64,000 bases of DNA from Bog-159 sp963738375 (GTDB lineage Bacteria; Acidobacteriota; Terriglobia; Bryobacterales; Bryobacteraceae): positions 1,178,001-1,242,000 of the forward strand of contig CAVTWL010000004.1 in NCBI GenBank assembly GCA_963738375.1, in the 5' to 3' direction. The notes beneath the pieces were generated by a model. It was not told the DNA's origin, did not search any database, and was given only the letters and a program-made list of their open reading frames with translations. Of the stretch, positions 55,537 through 64,000 are shown one piece after another. Position 1 is the stretch's first letter. Each line of letters starts with the position of its first letter. The position numbers and the translations under genes are program-made.

Positions 55537-56346
55537 CTAAGAGCGGGGGGTTTCCTCGTAGAGCCCGATCAAGTTGCCGGTGGGGTCCTGAAATGTGGCG
55601 ATGGAAGCGCCGGGACCTTCGGCGTGCGGCGGATCGACAATTTTGCCACCGCTGGCGGCGATGCGGGCGGCGACGGCAGGCAGGTCATCGACCCAAATGT
55701 ACGGAAGCAGACCGGGTTCGCGCGCGGGTGAGCGTCCGGCAACGAATGCCCCGCTGATGAGAGCGGTAGCATCGTCGAAGCTGGGGCGCGGCGTGTTACG
55801 GTGGCGGATATTCCATCCGAAGACCGTTTCGTAGAAGTTTGCGGATTGCCGCGGGTCGACGGCAGGGATTTCGATATAACACCAGCGCGGGCGCGGAGCG
55901 GTGGCGACGCGGGGTATTAGGGAAGCGGCGATGGCGCCCCAACTTTCCAGAGCGACATCCGCGATCGATTCGGTGAATGCCCAGCGGTTGCCTTCCAAAT
56001 CTACAGCGCTATACTGCCGTTCGCCAAACTCTTTCGTGTCGGGGGGCAGGATGATGCTCACATTGAACTTGCGCGCTCTATCGTAGTGTTCGTCGATTTT
56101 CCGGACCCGGACCAGCACGGACTGGGCGAACCCCGCAGGTCGGGAGGCTGTACCGGCGCTGAGGATCACACATCCTTCACCGGTGGCAAGCTGGGCGTGG
56201 TGAATGGCGCCATCGGGTTCGGGCGGGGTACGGAGGCGCTCGACGAAGCCAAAGGCTTGGGTGAGCCAATCGATGGCAGCGGCAACATCCTTGTAGAGGA
56301 GGATGGGTACAATCGGACCTGGCGGCGCGGAACGGTTCTGGATCAT
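55537..56346 (-). CDS. Double VOC/glyoxalase-domain protein
   Basis: A 269-residue protein with two VOC domains. The first (residues 1-130) has VPILLYKDVAAAIDWLTQAF and VDLEGNRWAFTE. The second (about 150-269) has CYIEIPAVDPRQSANFYETVFGW, SGGKIVDPPHAEGPGASIATF and FQDPTGNLIGLYEE. The second resembles the antigen Cfp30B/27-kDa type, and the first the glyoxalase/bleomycin-resistance PhnB-like type. Function unknown; such proteins bind small hydrophobic or electrophilic molecules. The frame is intact. It is divergent from the alkaline-phosphatase-superfamily gene. Confidence 0.82.
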   Translation of the reverse strand: MIQNRSAPPGPIVPILLYKDVAAAIDWLTQAFGFVERLRTPPEPDGAIHHAQLATGEGCVILSAGTASRPAGFAQSVLVRVRKIDEHYDRARKFNVSIILPPDTKEFGERQYSAVDLEGNRWAFTESIADVALESWGAIAASLIPRVATAPRPRWCYIEIPAVDPRQSANFYETVFGWNIRHRNTPRPSFDDATALISGAFVAGRSPAREPGLLPYIWVDDLPAVAARIAASGGKIVDPPHAEGPGASIATFQDPTGNLIGLYEETPRS

Positions 56347-56375
56347 GCAGGGGTTGTCCCTTAATCATCGTCATT

Positions 56376-58438
56376 ATGGCAAAGCAGCGCCTGCCCGTGA
56401 CGCGACTGCTCTGCTGGTGGTGCTGCTGTTTGCGCATTTTCATCCGCACGGGGTGCAGTTCGCTTACGTCGGTCCAGGCGCCGGATTTGCGTTCCTTGGG
56501 TCTTTCCTGACGCTGGTCACTGGATTGTTACTGAGCGTTTTTTCATTGGTAACGTGGCCGGTCCGGATGGCGGTGCGGGCGGCGCGGCGGCGGAAAAGCT
56601 ACAGGCGCGCAACGATTCAGAGGGCGATCTTCTTGGGGTTGGACGGGCTCGACCCACGGGTGACCGAGCAGATGATGTCGGAAGGCAAACTGCCGAATCT
56701 GGCGGGACTGGCGGCGGAGGGCGGCTATACGCGGCTGCGGACGACGTTCCCGGCACTCTCGCCGGTGGCATGGTCGACCTTCGCCACGGGAGTCAGTCCG
56801 GCTAAGCACAACATTTTCGATTTTCTGGACCGTAGCCTGAAGTCGTATTTGCCGCAGCTTTCGTCGGCGAGGATTGGGAAGCCGGGTCGCGTGCTGAAGA
56901 TCGGACGGCTTCGAATTCCGTTGTCGGGCACGCCGGTGGAGTTGCGGCGGAAGAGCCAGCCTTTCTGGAAGAGTGCTGGGGCAGCATGGCATCGGGTCGA
57001 CGATTTTGCGCGTGCCGATTACGTTTCCACCGGAGAAGTTCGACGGCAGGATGCTTTCGGCGATGAGCACCCCCGATCTGAAGGGGACGCAAGGCAGCTT
57101 CGCGCAATTCTCGACGCGCGTGGAGAAGGCCACGTTTGAAAACGGGAGCCGTTATCCGCTGCGGCGGGTAGGGGAAGGCTTCGCGGGCGAAATCGAAGGG
57201 CCGGGGGATGGTTTTTGCGAAGGCACTCCGGCGCTGCGCATTCCGTTTCGCATCGTGACGCAGGAGAAGGCGTTCGTTCTGGAATTGCAGGGACGGCACA
57301 TCCGGTTGGCGCCGGGCGAGTACACGGAGTGGGTGAAACTGCGGTTTCGGACAGCGATCGGTGTGGCGGCGGCGGGCATCGCACGTTTTCTGGCGACAGA
57401 GAGCAACGGGGAGTTCAGCCTTTACATGACGCCGATCAATATCGACCCGGAGCGGCCGGCGCTGCCGATCAGTCATCCGCCGTATTACGCCGCCTATCTG
57501 GCGAATCTTTTGGGACTTATGCAACCGTCGGAATGGCGGAGGACACTTGGGCGCTGAACGAAGGAGCGATCGACGAAGATGCGTTCTTGCGACAGGCCTG
57601 GGATATTTTCGCGGAACGCGAAGCGCATGTTTCTAAATGCCCTGGAGAATACACGGCGCGGGGTGATGGCATGCGTGTTCGATACCAGCGATCGCATGCA
57701 GCACATGTTCTACCGCCGGCTGGGTACGGCCGACCGCACGCCGGGGTGATTGAGAATATGTATTGCCGCATGGATGCGCTGGTGGGCAAAGCCCGCGAGG
57801 CGATAGACGCGCGGACGGCGCTATTCGTGCTCTCGGATCATGGATTCTGCGCGTTCCGCCGGGGCGTGAATTTGAATGCCTGGCTGCGCGACAACGGGTA
57901 TCTGTACTTGAAGGACGGCGCGCGCGAGAGCGGATCTTTTTTCGAAGGCGTCGATTGGAGCCGCACGCGCGCTTATGGGCTTGGGTTGGGCGGATTCTAT
58001 CTGAATACTGAAGGGCCGGGAGGCGCTGGGCATCGTGAAGCAGCGGAGGCCGGTTGCGCTGAAGGCGGAAATAATTCGCGAGTTGGGCGCACTGCGCGAC
58101 GCGGACGGCGCGGCGCCGGTCCGCAACGTATACGCGACGGCGGCGCTTTACCGGGGTCCGTATCTCGAACAGCGCCGGATTTCATCGTGGGATACAACGA
58201 AGGATATCGCTGCTCGTGGGAAGGCGCGGTGGGAAAGGTAACGGCGGAGATCATCGCGGAGAACGAGAAAGCCTGGAGCGGCGACCATTGCGTCGATCCG
58301 GCGCTGGTGCCGGGGGTGTTGTTCTGCAACCGGCGGATGGCAGGCGCAGATCCCGGGATTGAGGACATGGCGCCGACGGTGTTGAAATTATTCGGCGTAG
58401 AAGTTCCGGCATGGATGGAAGGGAAGGCTCTGCTGTAA
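56376..58438 (+). CDS. Alkaline-phosphatase-superfamily enzyme, type I phosphodiesterase-like, membrane-anchored (several frame breaks)
   Basis: After hydrophobic segments (LLVVLLFAH and FLTLVTGLLLSVFSLVTWP) the enzyme domain starts with IFLGLDGLDPRVTEQMM (metal Asp). FPALSPVAWSTFATGVSPAKHN contains the nucleophile region. The frame changes near 56974, 57520, 57628, 57737, 58013 and 58168. Mixed one-base gains and losses restore INIDPERPALPIS, FVLSDHGFCAFRRGVN (metal Asp-His) and the end VLKLFGVEVPAWMEG. Repaired length about 690. The exact start is uncertain because the frame at 56376-56410 also seems shifted. Likely hydrolyses a phosphodiester or transfers a phospho-group at the membrane. 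Confidence 0.75.
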
Positions 58439-58623
58439 AGCTGACGGTAAAATTGGATTCCGATCTTTCGGCTCGGGTGGCGAAGGCGGCCGCGGCGGCG
58501 GGCTATAGTTCGCCGGAGGAGTTTGTGGGGCACGTGCTGGAGCGCGAGACGGCCAAACTGGAAGCGGCAACGGGCGAGGGCGATTCCACCGAACGGCTGA
58601 AGGGACTGGGCTACATCGACTGA
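58411..58623 (+). CDS. Small protein, possibly ribbon-helix-helix-like
   Basis: A 70-residue frame overlapping the end of the phosphodiesterase gene by 28 bases. KLTVKLDSDLSARVAKAAAAAGYSS looks like the strand and first helix of a ribbon-helix-helix, with SPEEFVGHVLERE as the second helix; the end is ERLKGLGYID. The last words resemble C-termini of sulfatase-like proteins, so the role could lie with the enzyme upstream and not in DNA binding. It is coupled to the next gene (stop TGA overlapping ATG at 58621-58623). Confidence 0.6.
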   Translation: MDGREGSAVKLTVKLDSDLSARVAKAAAAAGYSSPEEFVGHVLERETAKLEAATGEGDSTERLKGLGYID

Positions 58624-59293
58624 TGCTTCCGGCGGCGCAAACCTGGAGCCTGACTGCGATTGCGATGGCGACCGGCGCCGCGCTGTTGTGGGTCTGGAAG
58701 CGATTTTCCGACCAACCTGGAATTGCGCTGGCGAAACGCCAGACCCGCGCGCAGATCTACGCCATGCGCCTTTATAGCGACGATTTGGGCGCGGTGTTCC
58801 GGGCGCAGCGGCGTGTTGTTTTATTGGACCGGCCGCCGCCTCGCGGGCGCACTGCGTCCCGCGGCGACTTCGGTTGTGCCTTTCCTCGTTTTGATGCTGC
58901 TGCTCGATCCGTTTTATGGGCAGCGGCCCCTGGCGGCGGGGGAACGGGTGGTAATTACGGCGCGGCTGGACAGCGAGCAGGCGGCAGACGCAGCGATTGA
59001 AGGGCGCGGGCTGGTGGTGGAAACTCCGGGTGTTCGATTCGCAGACGGGCGGCGGGTCAGTTGGAGAATCCGCGGATCAGGCGGGGCCGGCAGCGCGGTC
59101 CTCTCGGCGGGAAGCACCAAGGCGGGCGCAGAACATAAAATGCGGGGGGATCACTTCGAGCCCGCTCGCAGTGGGGTGCAGCGCCTACCCGGTAGAAGTA
59201 CTCGGCGTTCCAATCCGGTGGGAAATCTTTTTTCTGCTGGTGAACGTGACTACTATGCTGGTCTTGAGCCGATGGTGGCGGGTGACGCTTTAG
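58623..59293 (+). CDS. Membrane protein of unknown function (several frame breaks)
   Basis: Starts with ATG overlapping the upstream stop. Membrane spans: SLTAIAMATGAALLWVW, VVPFLVLMLLLDPFYG and, in a third frame, IRWEIFFLLVNVTTMLVLS. Between them is a beta-like domain with GERVVITARLDSEQA. Shifts near 58815, 59080 and 59160 are needed to join the parts, and the C-terminal span ending at 59293 is the natural end. No family name. Probably in one operon with the phosphodiesterase and the 70-residue protein. Confidence 0.5.
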
Positions 59294-59347
59294 GCCGAGC
59301 GGGTGTAACATTCGCCCTGTTTTGTAGCATCTTATACTAGAACATAT

Positions 59348-60702
59348 ATGAAACAGGACTACCCGTCCGCCCTCGACCCGGCGGCCCCGCACGACGTCCC
59401 GACAAAACACGCGCCGCCACCGCCAAAGCAGGGACAGAGCGCGCCCAAGAGTTCCGGCAAGGTCTGGGTCTGGCTGGTGCTGTTAGCGGTGCTGGCCCTC
59501 GGTGGATTTTATTACTGGTCGCACAGGACTCCGGCGGGTCAAAGTGGAGGGGCGGGCGCAGCCGCGCAGTCTCAGAAAAAGGGCTTCGGGGCGATTCCGG
59601 TGGTCGCGACGAAAGCGCACAAAGGAAACATTCCGGTCTATCTCGTCAACCTGGGCAGTGTACTGCCGATTTATACGGTGACCATCAAGAGCCGGGTCGA
59701 CGGCGAATTGATGCAGGTGCATTATAAGGAAGGCGACATCGTTCAGAAAGGCGCGCCGCTCGTCGAAATCGATCCAAGACCGTACCAGGCAGCGCTAACG
59801 CAGGCCGAAGGGCAGTTGATCCGCGACCAGGCGTTGCTGGACAACGCACGGATCGATTTGGCGCGGTACAAAACGCTGGTGGCGCAGAACGCCATTCCGG
59901 AACAGCAACTGGCGACGCAACAGGCACTGGTGACGCAGGACGAAGGCATTGTGAAGACCGACCAGGGCGTGATCGATACGGCGAAGCTGAACGTCACTTA
60001 TAGCCACATCGTTTCTCCGATTACGGGTCGAATCGGACTTCGTCTGGTGGATCCGGGAAACATCGTTCACGCGGCGGACGCCAACGGGTTGCTGGTGATC
60101 ACCCAGATGGATCCGATCAGCGTGTTATTCCCGCTGCCGGAGGATCAGGTTCCGGTGGTGCTGCAGAAGTTGAACGCGGGACAGAAGCTGCCGGTAGACG
60201 CTTTCGACCGATCCATGACGAGCTGTCGGCGCACGGGTATCTGGCGACGGTGGACAACCAGATCGATCCCACCACCGGTTCGCTGCGCTGGCGCGCGAAC
60301 TTCGCGATAACCGGATCGAAGCTGTTCCCGAATCAGTTCGTGAACGTGCGGCTGCTGGTGCAATTGAAGCAAGGAGTGATGCTGCTGCCGACAGCGGCGA
60401 TCCAGCGTAATTCCCAGAACACGTACGTGTTCCTGATGAAGCCGGACTCGACGGTGACGGTGCGCAACATCACCATCGGGACGGTGGAAGGCAACGACAG
60501 CGAGGTCACTTCCGGTTTGCAGCCCGGCGATGAAGTGGTAATGACCGGGGTGGACAAATTGCAGGAAGGCACCAAAGTGGTGGCGCACCTGGCCGGCGAC
60601 AACGAGTCTCCCAACCGGCAGCGACTCCAAACGGCGCACCGCCCACGACCAGGGGCACGAAGACAGGGCACAGCGGCGGGACAAAAAAGGGAAGCTAGAT
60701 GA
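59348..60702 (+). CDS. RND efflux membrane-fusion protein (HlyD type, frame breaks)
   Basis: A cytoplasmic Pro-rich start is followed by one span (VWLVLLAVLALGGFYYW) and a membrane-fusion body: VKIKSRVDG-like IKSRVDGELMQVHYKEGDIV, the hairpin with LTQAEGQLIRDQALLDNARI, and VSPITGRIGLRLVDPGN. Near 60221 the frame changes and continues with LSAHGYLATVDNQIDPTTGS to the barrel QPGDEVVMTGVDKLQEGT. The last 30 residues in the present frame are Arg/Gln-rich and probably shifted too. Its stop overlaps the pump start (ATGA at 60699). It is the MdtA/AcrA-like partner of the RND pump downstream. Confidence 0.83.
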
Positions 60703-63700
60703 GCCCTTCCCGGATATTCATCTTACGGCCTGTCGCCACGTCTCTGCTCATGGTGGCGATCATGCTGGCCGGCATGGTGGCCTACAAGCAGCTGCCGGTT
60801 TCGGCGCTGCCGGAAGTGGATTATCCGACCATCCAGGTGATCACGTTTTACCCGGGCGCGAGTCCGGACGTGATGGCGTCGTCGGTCACTGCGCCGCTGG
60901 AGCGGCAGTTCGGGCAGGTGCCGGGCCTGCAGCAGATGACCTCGACCAGCTCCGACGGCAGTTCGGTGATCACGCTGCAGTTCAACCTGAGCCTGAACAT
61001 CGATGTGGCGGAGCAGGAAGTGCAGCAGTCGATCAACGCTTCCGGCACGTATCTGCCGGCGGATCTGCCGACGCCTCCGATTTACAGCAAGATCGAATCC
61101 GGCGGATACGCCGATTCTGACGCTGGCGCTGACTTCCGACGCGATGCCGCTGTCCGCAGGTGGAAGATCTGGCGGATACGCGGCTGGCGCCGAAGATCTC
61201 GCAGTTGCCGGGCGTGGGACTGGTGAGCATCAGCGGCGGCCAGAAGCCGGCCGTGCGGATTCAGGCGAATCCCGACCGCGCTGGCGTCGTACGGCCTGAA
61301 CCTGGAGGATCGTGCGCAACGCCATCGTGGCGGCCAACGTGAACCAGGCCAAGGGCAATTTCGACGGCACCGCATCAGGCGTATCAGATCGGCGCCAACG
61401 ATCAGTTGCTGTCGAGCGCCGACTATAAGCCGCTGATCATCGCCTATCGCAATGGCGCGCCGGTGAAGCTGACGGACGTGGCCGATGTGGTCGACGATAC
61501 CGAGAACGTCCGCCAGGCGGCGTGGATGAACGAGACGCCGGCCGTGATCGTGAACATCCAGCGGCAGCCGGGCGCGAACATCATTTCCGTGGTGGACCGC
61601 ATCAAGCTGCTGCTGCCGCAATTGACCAGCAACCTGCCGCAGTCGGTGAAGGTCAAGATCCTGACCGACCGCACCAACACCATCCGCGCGTCGGTGACGG
61701 ACGTGCAGTTCGAACTGATGCCTGACCATCGTGCTGGTGGTGATGGTGATTTTCGTGTTCCTGCGCAACGTGGCGGCCACCATCATTCCCAGCGTCGCCG
61801 TGCCGCTGTCGCTGGTGGGCACGTTCGGCGTGATGTACCTGCTGGGCTACAGCCTGAACAACCTGACGCTGATGGCGCTGACCATCTCGACCGGCTTCGT
61901 GGTGGACGACGCGATCGTGATGATCGAGAACATCACGCGCTATATCGAGGAAGGCGAAGCGCCGCATGAAGGCGGCGCTGAAGCGGATCGGCGCAGATCG
62001 GGTTCACCATCATATCGCTGACCGTTTCGCTGATCGCGGTGCTGATTCCGCTGCTGTTCATGGGCGATATCGTAGGGCCGGCTGTTCCGCGAATTCGCGG
62101 TGACGCTGAGCGTGACGATTCTGGTCTCGGCGGTGGTTTCGCTGACGCTGACGCCGATGATGTGCGCGAAGCTGCTGAAGCACAAGCCGGAGGCGCAGCA
62201 GGGACGCTTCTACCGCGTTTCGGAGAAGCGCTTTCAACTCCATCATCGCGTTTCTACGGCAGGACGCTGACAGTTCGTGCTGCGCTTCCAGACGATTACG
62301 TTGCTGGTGGCGGTGGCCACGCTGGTGGTGACCGATTCTGCTGTTCATCCGGATCCCGAAGGGATTCTTCCCGATCCAGGATACGGGCGTGATCCAGGGC
62401 ATTTCGGAAGCGGCGCAGACGATTTCGTTTCCGGAGATGTCGAGCGAGCAGCAGGCAGCTGGCGAAGATCATCCTGAAGGATCCGGCGGTGGACAGCCTG
62501 TCGTCGTTCATCGGGATCGACGGCACCAACACGACGCTGAACAGCGGCCGCATCCAGATCAATCTGAAGCCGCTGGACGATCGCAAGATCAGCGCCAGCG
62601 ACGTGATCCGGCGGTTGCAGCCGCAACTGGCGGCGGTTCCGGGCATCACTCTGTTCATGCAGCCGGTGCAGGATCTGACGGTGGAAGACCGCGTCAGCCG
62701 CACGCAGTTCCAGTACACGCTGGAAGATCCCAACGCCGACGAGTTGAATACGTTCGCGCCGCAAATGGTGGAGAAGCTGCAAGCAGCTGCCGGAACTGCG
62801 CGACGTGGCCAGCGATCAGCAAGTGCTGGGGCTTGCGGGCGAAACTGGTGTTCGACCGCGACACGGCTTCACCGGCTGGGCATCACGCCGTCGACGATCG
62901 ACCAGACGCTCTACGATGCTTACGGGCAGCGGCAGGTATCGACGATGTTCACGCAGTTGAACCAATACCACGTGGTGCTGGAAGTGAAGCCGGGATTCGA
63001 GAACACGCCGCTGAACCTGCGCGATTTGTATATCCGGACGGGCATGGGCTCTTCGGCGGGCGGGCTGGTTTCGGGCGGATCGAGCGCCACGCAAACGTTC
63101 GGACCGCAGAGCGGAGCGTCATCGGCACTAGCGAGCGCGTCGACGGCGTCGAGCGCGCTTACTTCGACGATCGCATCCAACAACGTGTTTGGCGTGTCGC
63201 CGCAATCCGCGTCGGCGTTTACTAATAGCGGGCAGGTGCCGCTCAGCGCATTCACCCACCTGGAGATGACCAGCGCGCCGATCACCGTGAATCATCAGGG
63301 GCAGTTTCCGGTGGTTACGCTTTCGTTCAATCTTGCTCCGGACGCGTCGCTGGGCGATGCGGTGAACGCGGTGAACAAGGTGAAGGAAGACATGAACATG
63401 CCGCCCAGCGTGCAGGCCGAGTTTCAGGGCACGGCGGAGGCATTTCTGGCGTCGCTGGCAAACGAGCCGGTGCTGATTCTGGCGGCGCTGGTGACGGTTT
63501 ACATCGTGCTGGGCGTGCTGTACGAGAGCTACATTCACCCGATCACGATTCTTTCCACGCTGCCCTCGGCGGGCGTGGGGGCGCTGCTGTCGCTTTCGCT
63601 GTTCAACCAGGATTTCAGCGTGATCGCGCTGATCGGCATCATCCTGCTGATCGGCATCGTGAAGAAGAACGGAATCATGATGATCGACTTCGCGCTGGAT

Positions 63701-63979
63701 GCGGAGCGCAAGGAAGGGCGGCCGCCGGAAGAGGCGATTTACCAGGCGTGCCTGCTGCGCTTCCGGCCGATCATGATGACCACGATGGCCGCGTTGCTGG
63801 GTGCGGTGCCGCTGGCATTTGGCAGCGGCGTGGGATCGGAACTGCGGCGTCCGTTGGGCATCACCATGATCGGCGGATTGATTTTCAGCCAGGCGTTGAC
63901 GCTTTACACGACGCCGGTGATTTATCTGTGGTTCGACCGCTGGCGCGGCGATTCTCGAAATCGGAAGGACCGGCGGTAG
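60699..63979 (+). CDS. HAE1-family RND multidrug efflux pump (at least fifteen frame breaks)
   Basis: The N-terminus is intact: SRIFILRPVATSLLMVAIML, LPEVDYPTIQVITFYPGASP, TAPLERQFGQVPGLQQM. The C-terminal 340 residues are also intact, with IIMMTTMAALLGAVPLAFG-type motif RFRPIMMTTMAALLGAVPLA. Between 61089 and 62875 the frame changes at least fifteen times. Each site I checked (for example near 61089, 61155, 61305, 61372, 61722, 61984, 62084, 62273, 62445, 62773) is repaired by removing one base. Restored segments include SNPADTPILTLALTSDAMPL, AVPLSLVGTFGVMYLLGYS and FVVDDAIVMIENI (proton relay). Repaired length about 1085. No outer-membrane partner gene is seen before the window ends. Confidence 0.85.
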
Positions 63980-64000
63980 ATCCGGGAGCGGAGCCCGTGC

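Noticed and set aside
40377..62880. Programmed +1 frameshifting as a biological system
   Set aside because: No shared slippery sequence or spacing at the break sites; breaks cluster regionally and many lie in short homopolymers, which fits sequencing error better.
1..64000. CRISPR arrays or tandem repeat arrays
   Set aside because: No regularly spaced repeats seen on either strand.

Overview
The window is GC-rich (about 62-65% by eye) and looks like chromosomal DNA of an acidobacterium close to Candidatus Solibacter/Bryobacter. The grounds are a PadR regulator followed by two tandem ADOP-type MacB/FtsX permeases, an ECF sigma factor overlapping a Ser/Thr kinase with a TPR-like C-terminus, an M1 peptidase with a carboxypeptidase-regulatory domain, a BBP2-type outer-membrane barrel, a Tat-exported Gfo/Idh/MocA protein and a G1 peptidase. 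This assignment is by gene style only. I see no rRNA, tRNA, CRISPR array, insertion sequence, integrase or phage gene.

Layout. 0-6.5 kb: end of a serine hydrolase, an exported M1 peptidase, and a tight minus-strand set (integral membrane protein, Met/His-rich membrane protein, SDR). 6.5-12.3 kb: two alpha/beta hydrolases and a GH127-type arabinofuranosidase, divergent from an IlvD/Edd sugar-acid dehydratase; the last two could join L-arabinose release to its oxidation. 12.4-19 kb: ECF sigma/kinase pair, single-domain response regulator, heptosyltransferase, Ada. 18.8-24.2 kb: PadR, with a very good promoter and dyad, leading into two ADOP permeases. 24.2-27.2 kb: LytS-like kinase with a LiaF-like protein, then a diguanylate cyclase. 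27.4-31.8 kb: a nickel unit of NikR, a fused NikM-N-Q permease and its ATPase, with a cystathionine gamma-synthase-family gene inside it; related dyads precede nikR and the transporter. 31.8-35 kb: outer-membrane barrel, BshB1-type deacetylase, glutaredoxin-like protein, rhomboid protease and PfkB kinase. 35-38.3 kb: an accessory patch with small secreted proteins, a broken second copy of the pfkB 5' end, and a G1 peptidase. 38.4-49.4 kb: CzcCBA metal efflux, a KdpDE-like two-component pair, an exported unknown and a BBP2 porin.

50.1-53.5 kb holds the most unusual signalling unit: a response regulator fused to a glutaredoxin-fold region and a thioredoxin-reductase-like flavoprotein, a histidine kinase with a cyclic-nucleotide-binding-type sensor domain, and a UBP-type zinc finger, in one operon. 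The flavoprotein lacks the CxxC disulfide of true thioredoxin reductases. 53.5-64 kb: VOC proteins, a Tat-exported dehydrogenase-like protein, an alkaline-phosphatase-superfamily enzyme with two small partners, and a second RND pump (HAE1 type).

Caution on quality. Many genes are broken by single-base shifts. Of about fifty breaks I worked through, more than forty are repaired by deleting one base and the rest mostly by adding one. They cluster at 39-43, 51-55 and 57-63 kb, while long genes at 12-21 and 24-34 kb are clean. I read this as residual sequencing or assembly error, so broken genes are given here over their full reconstructed span.
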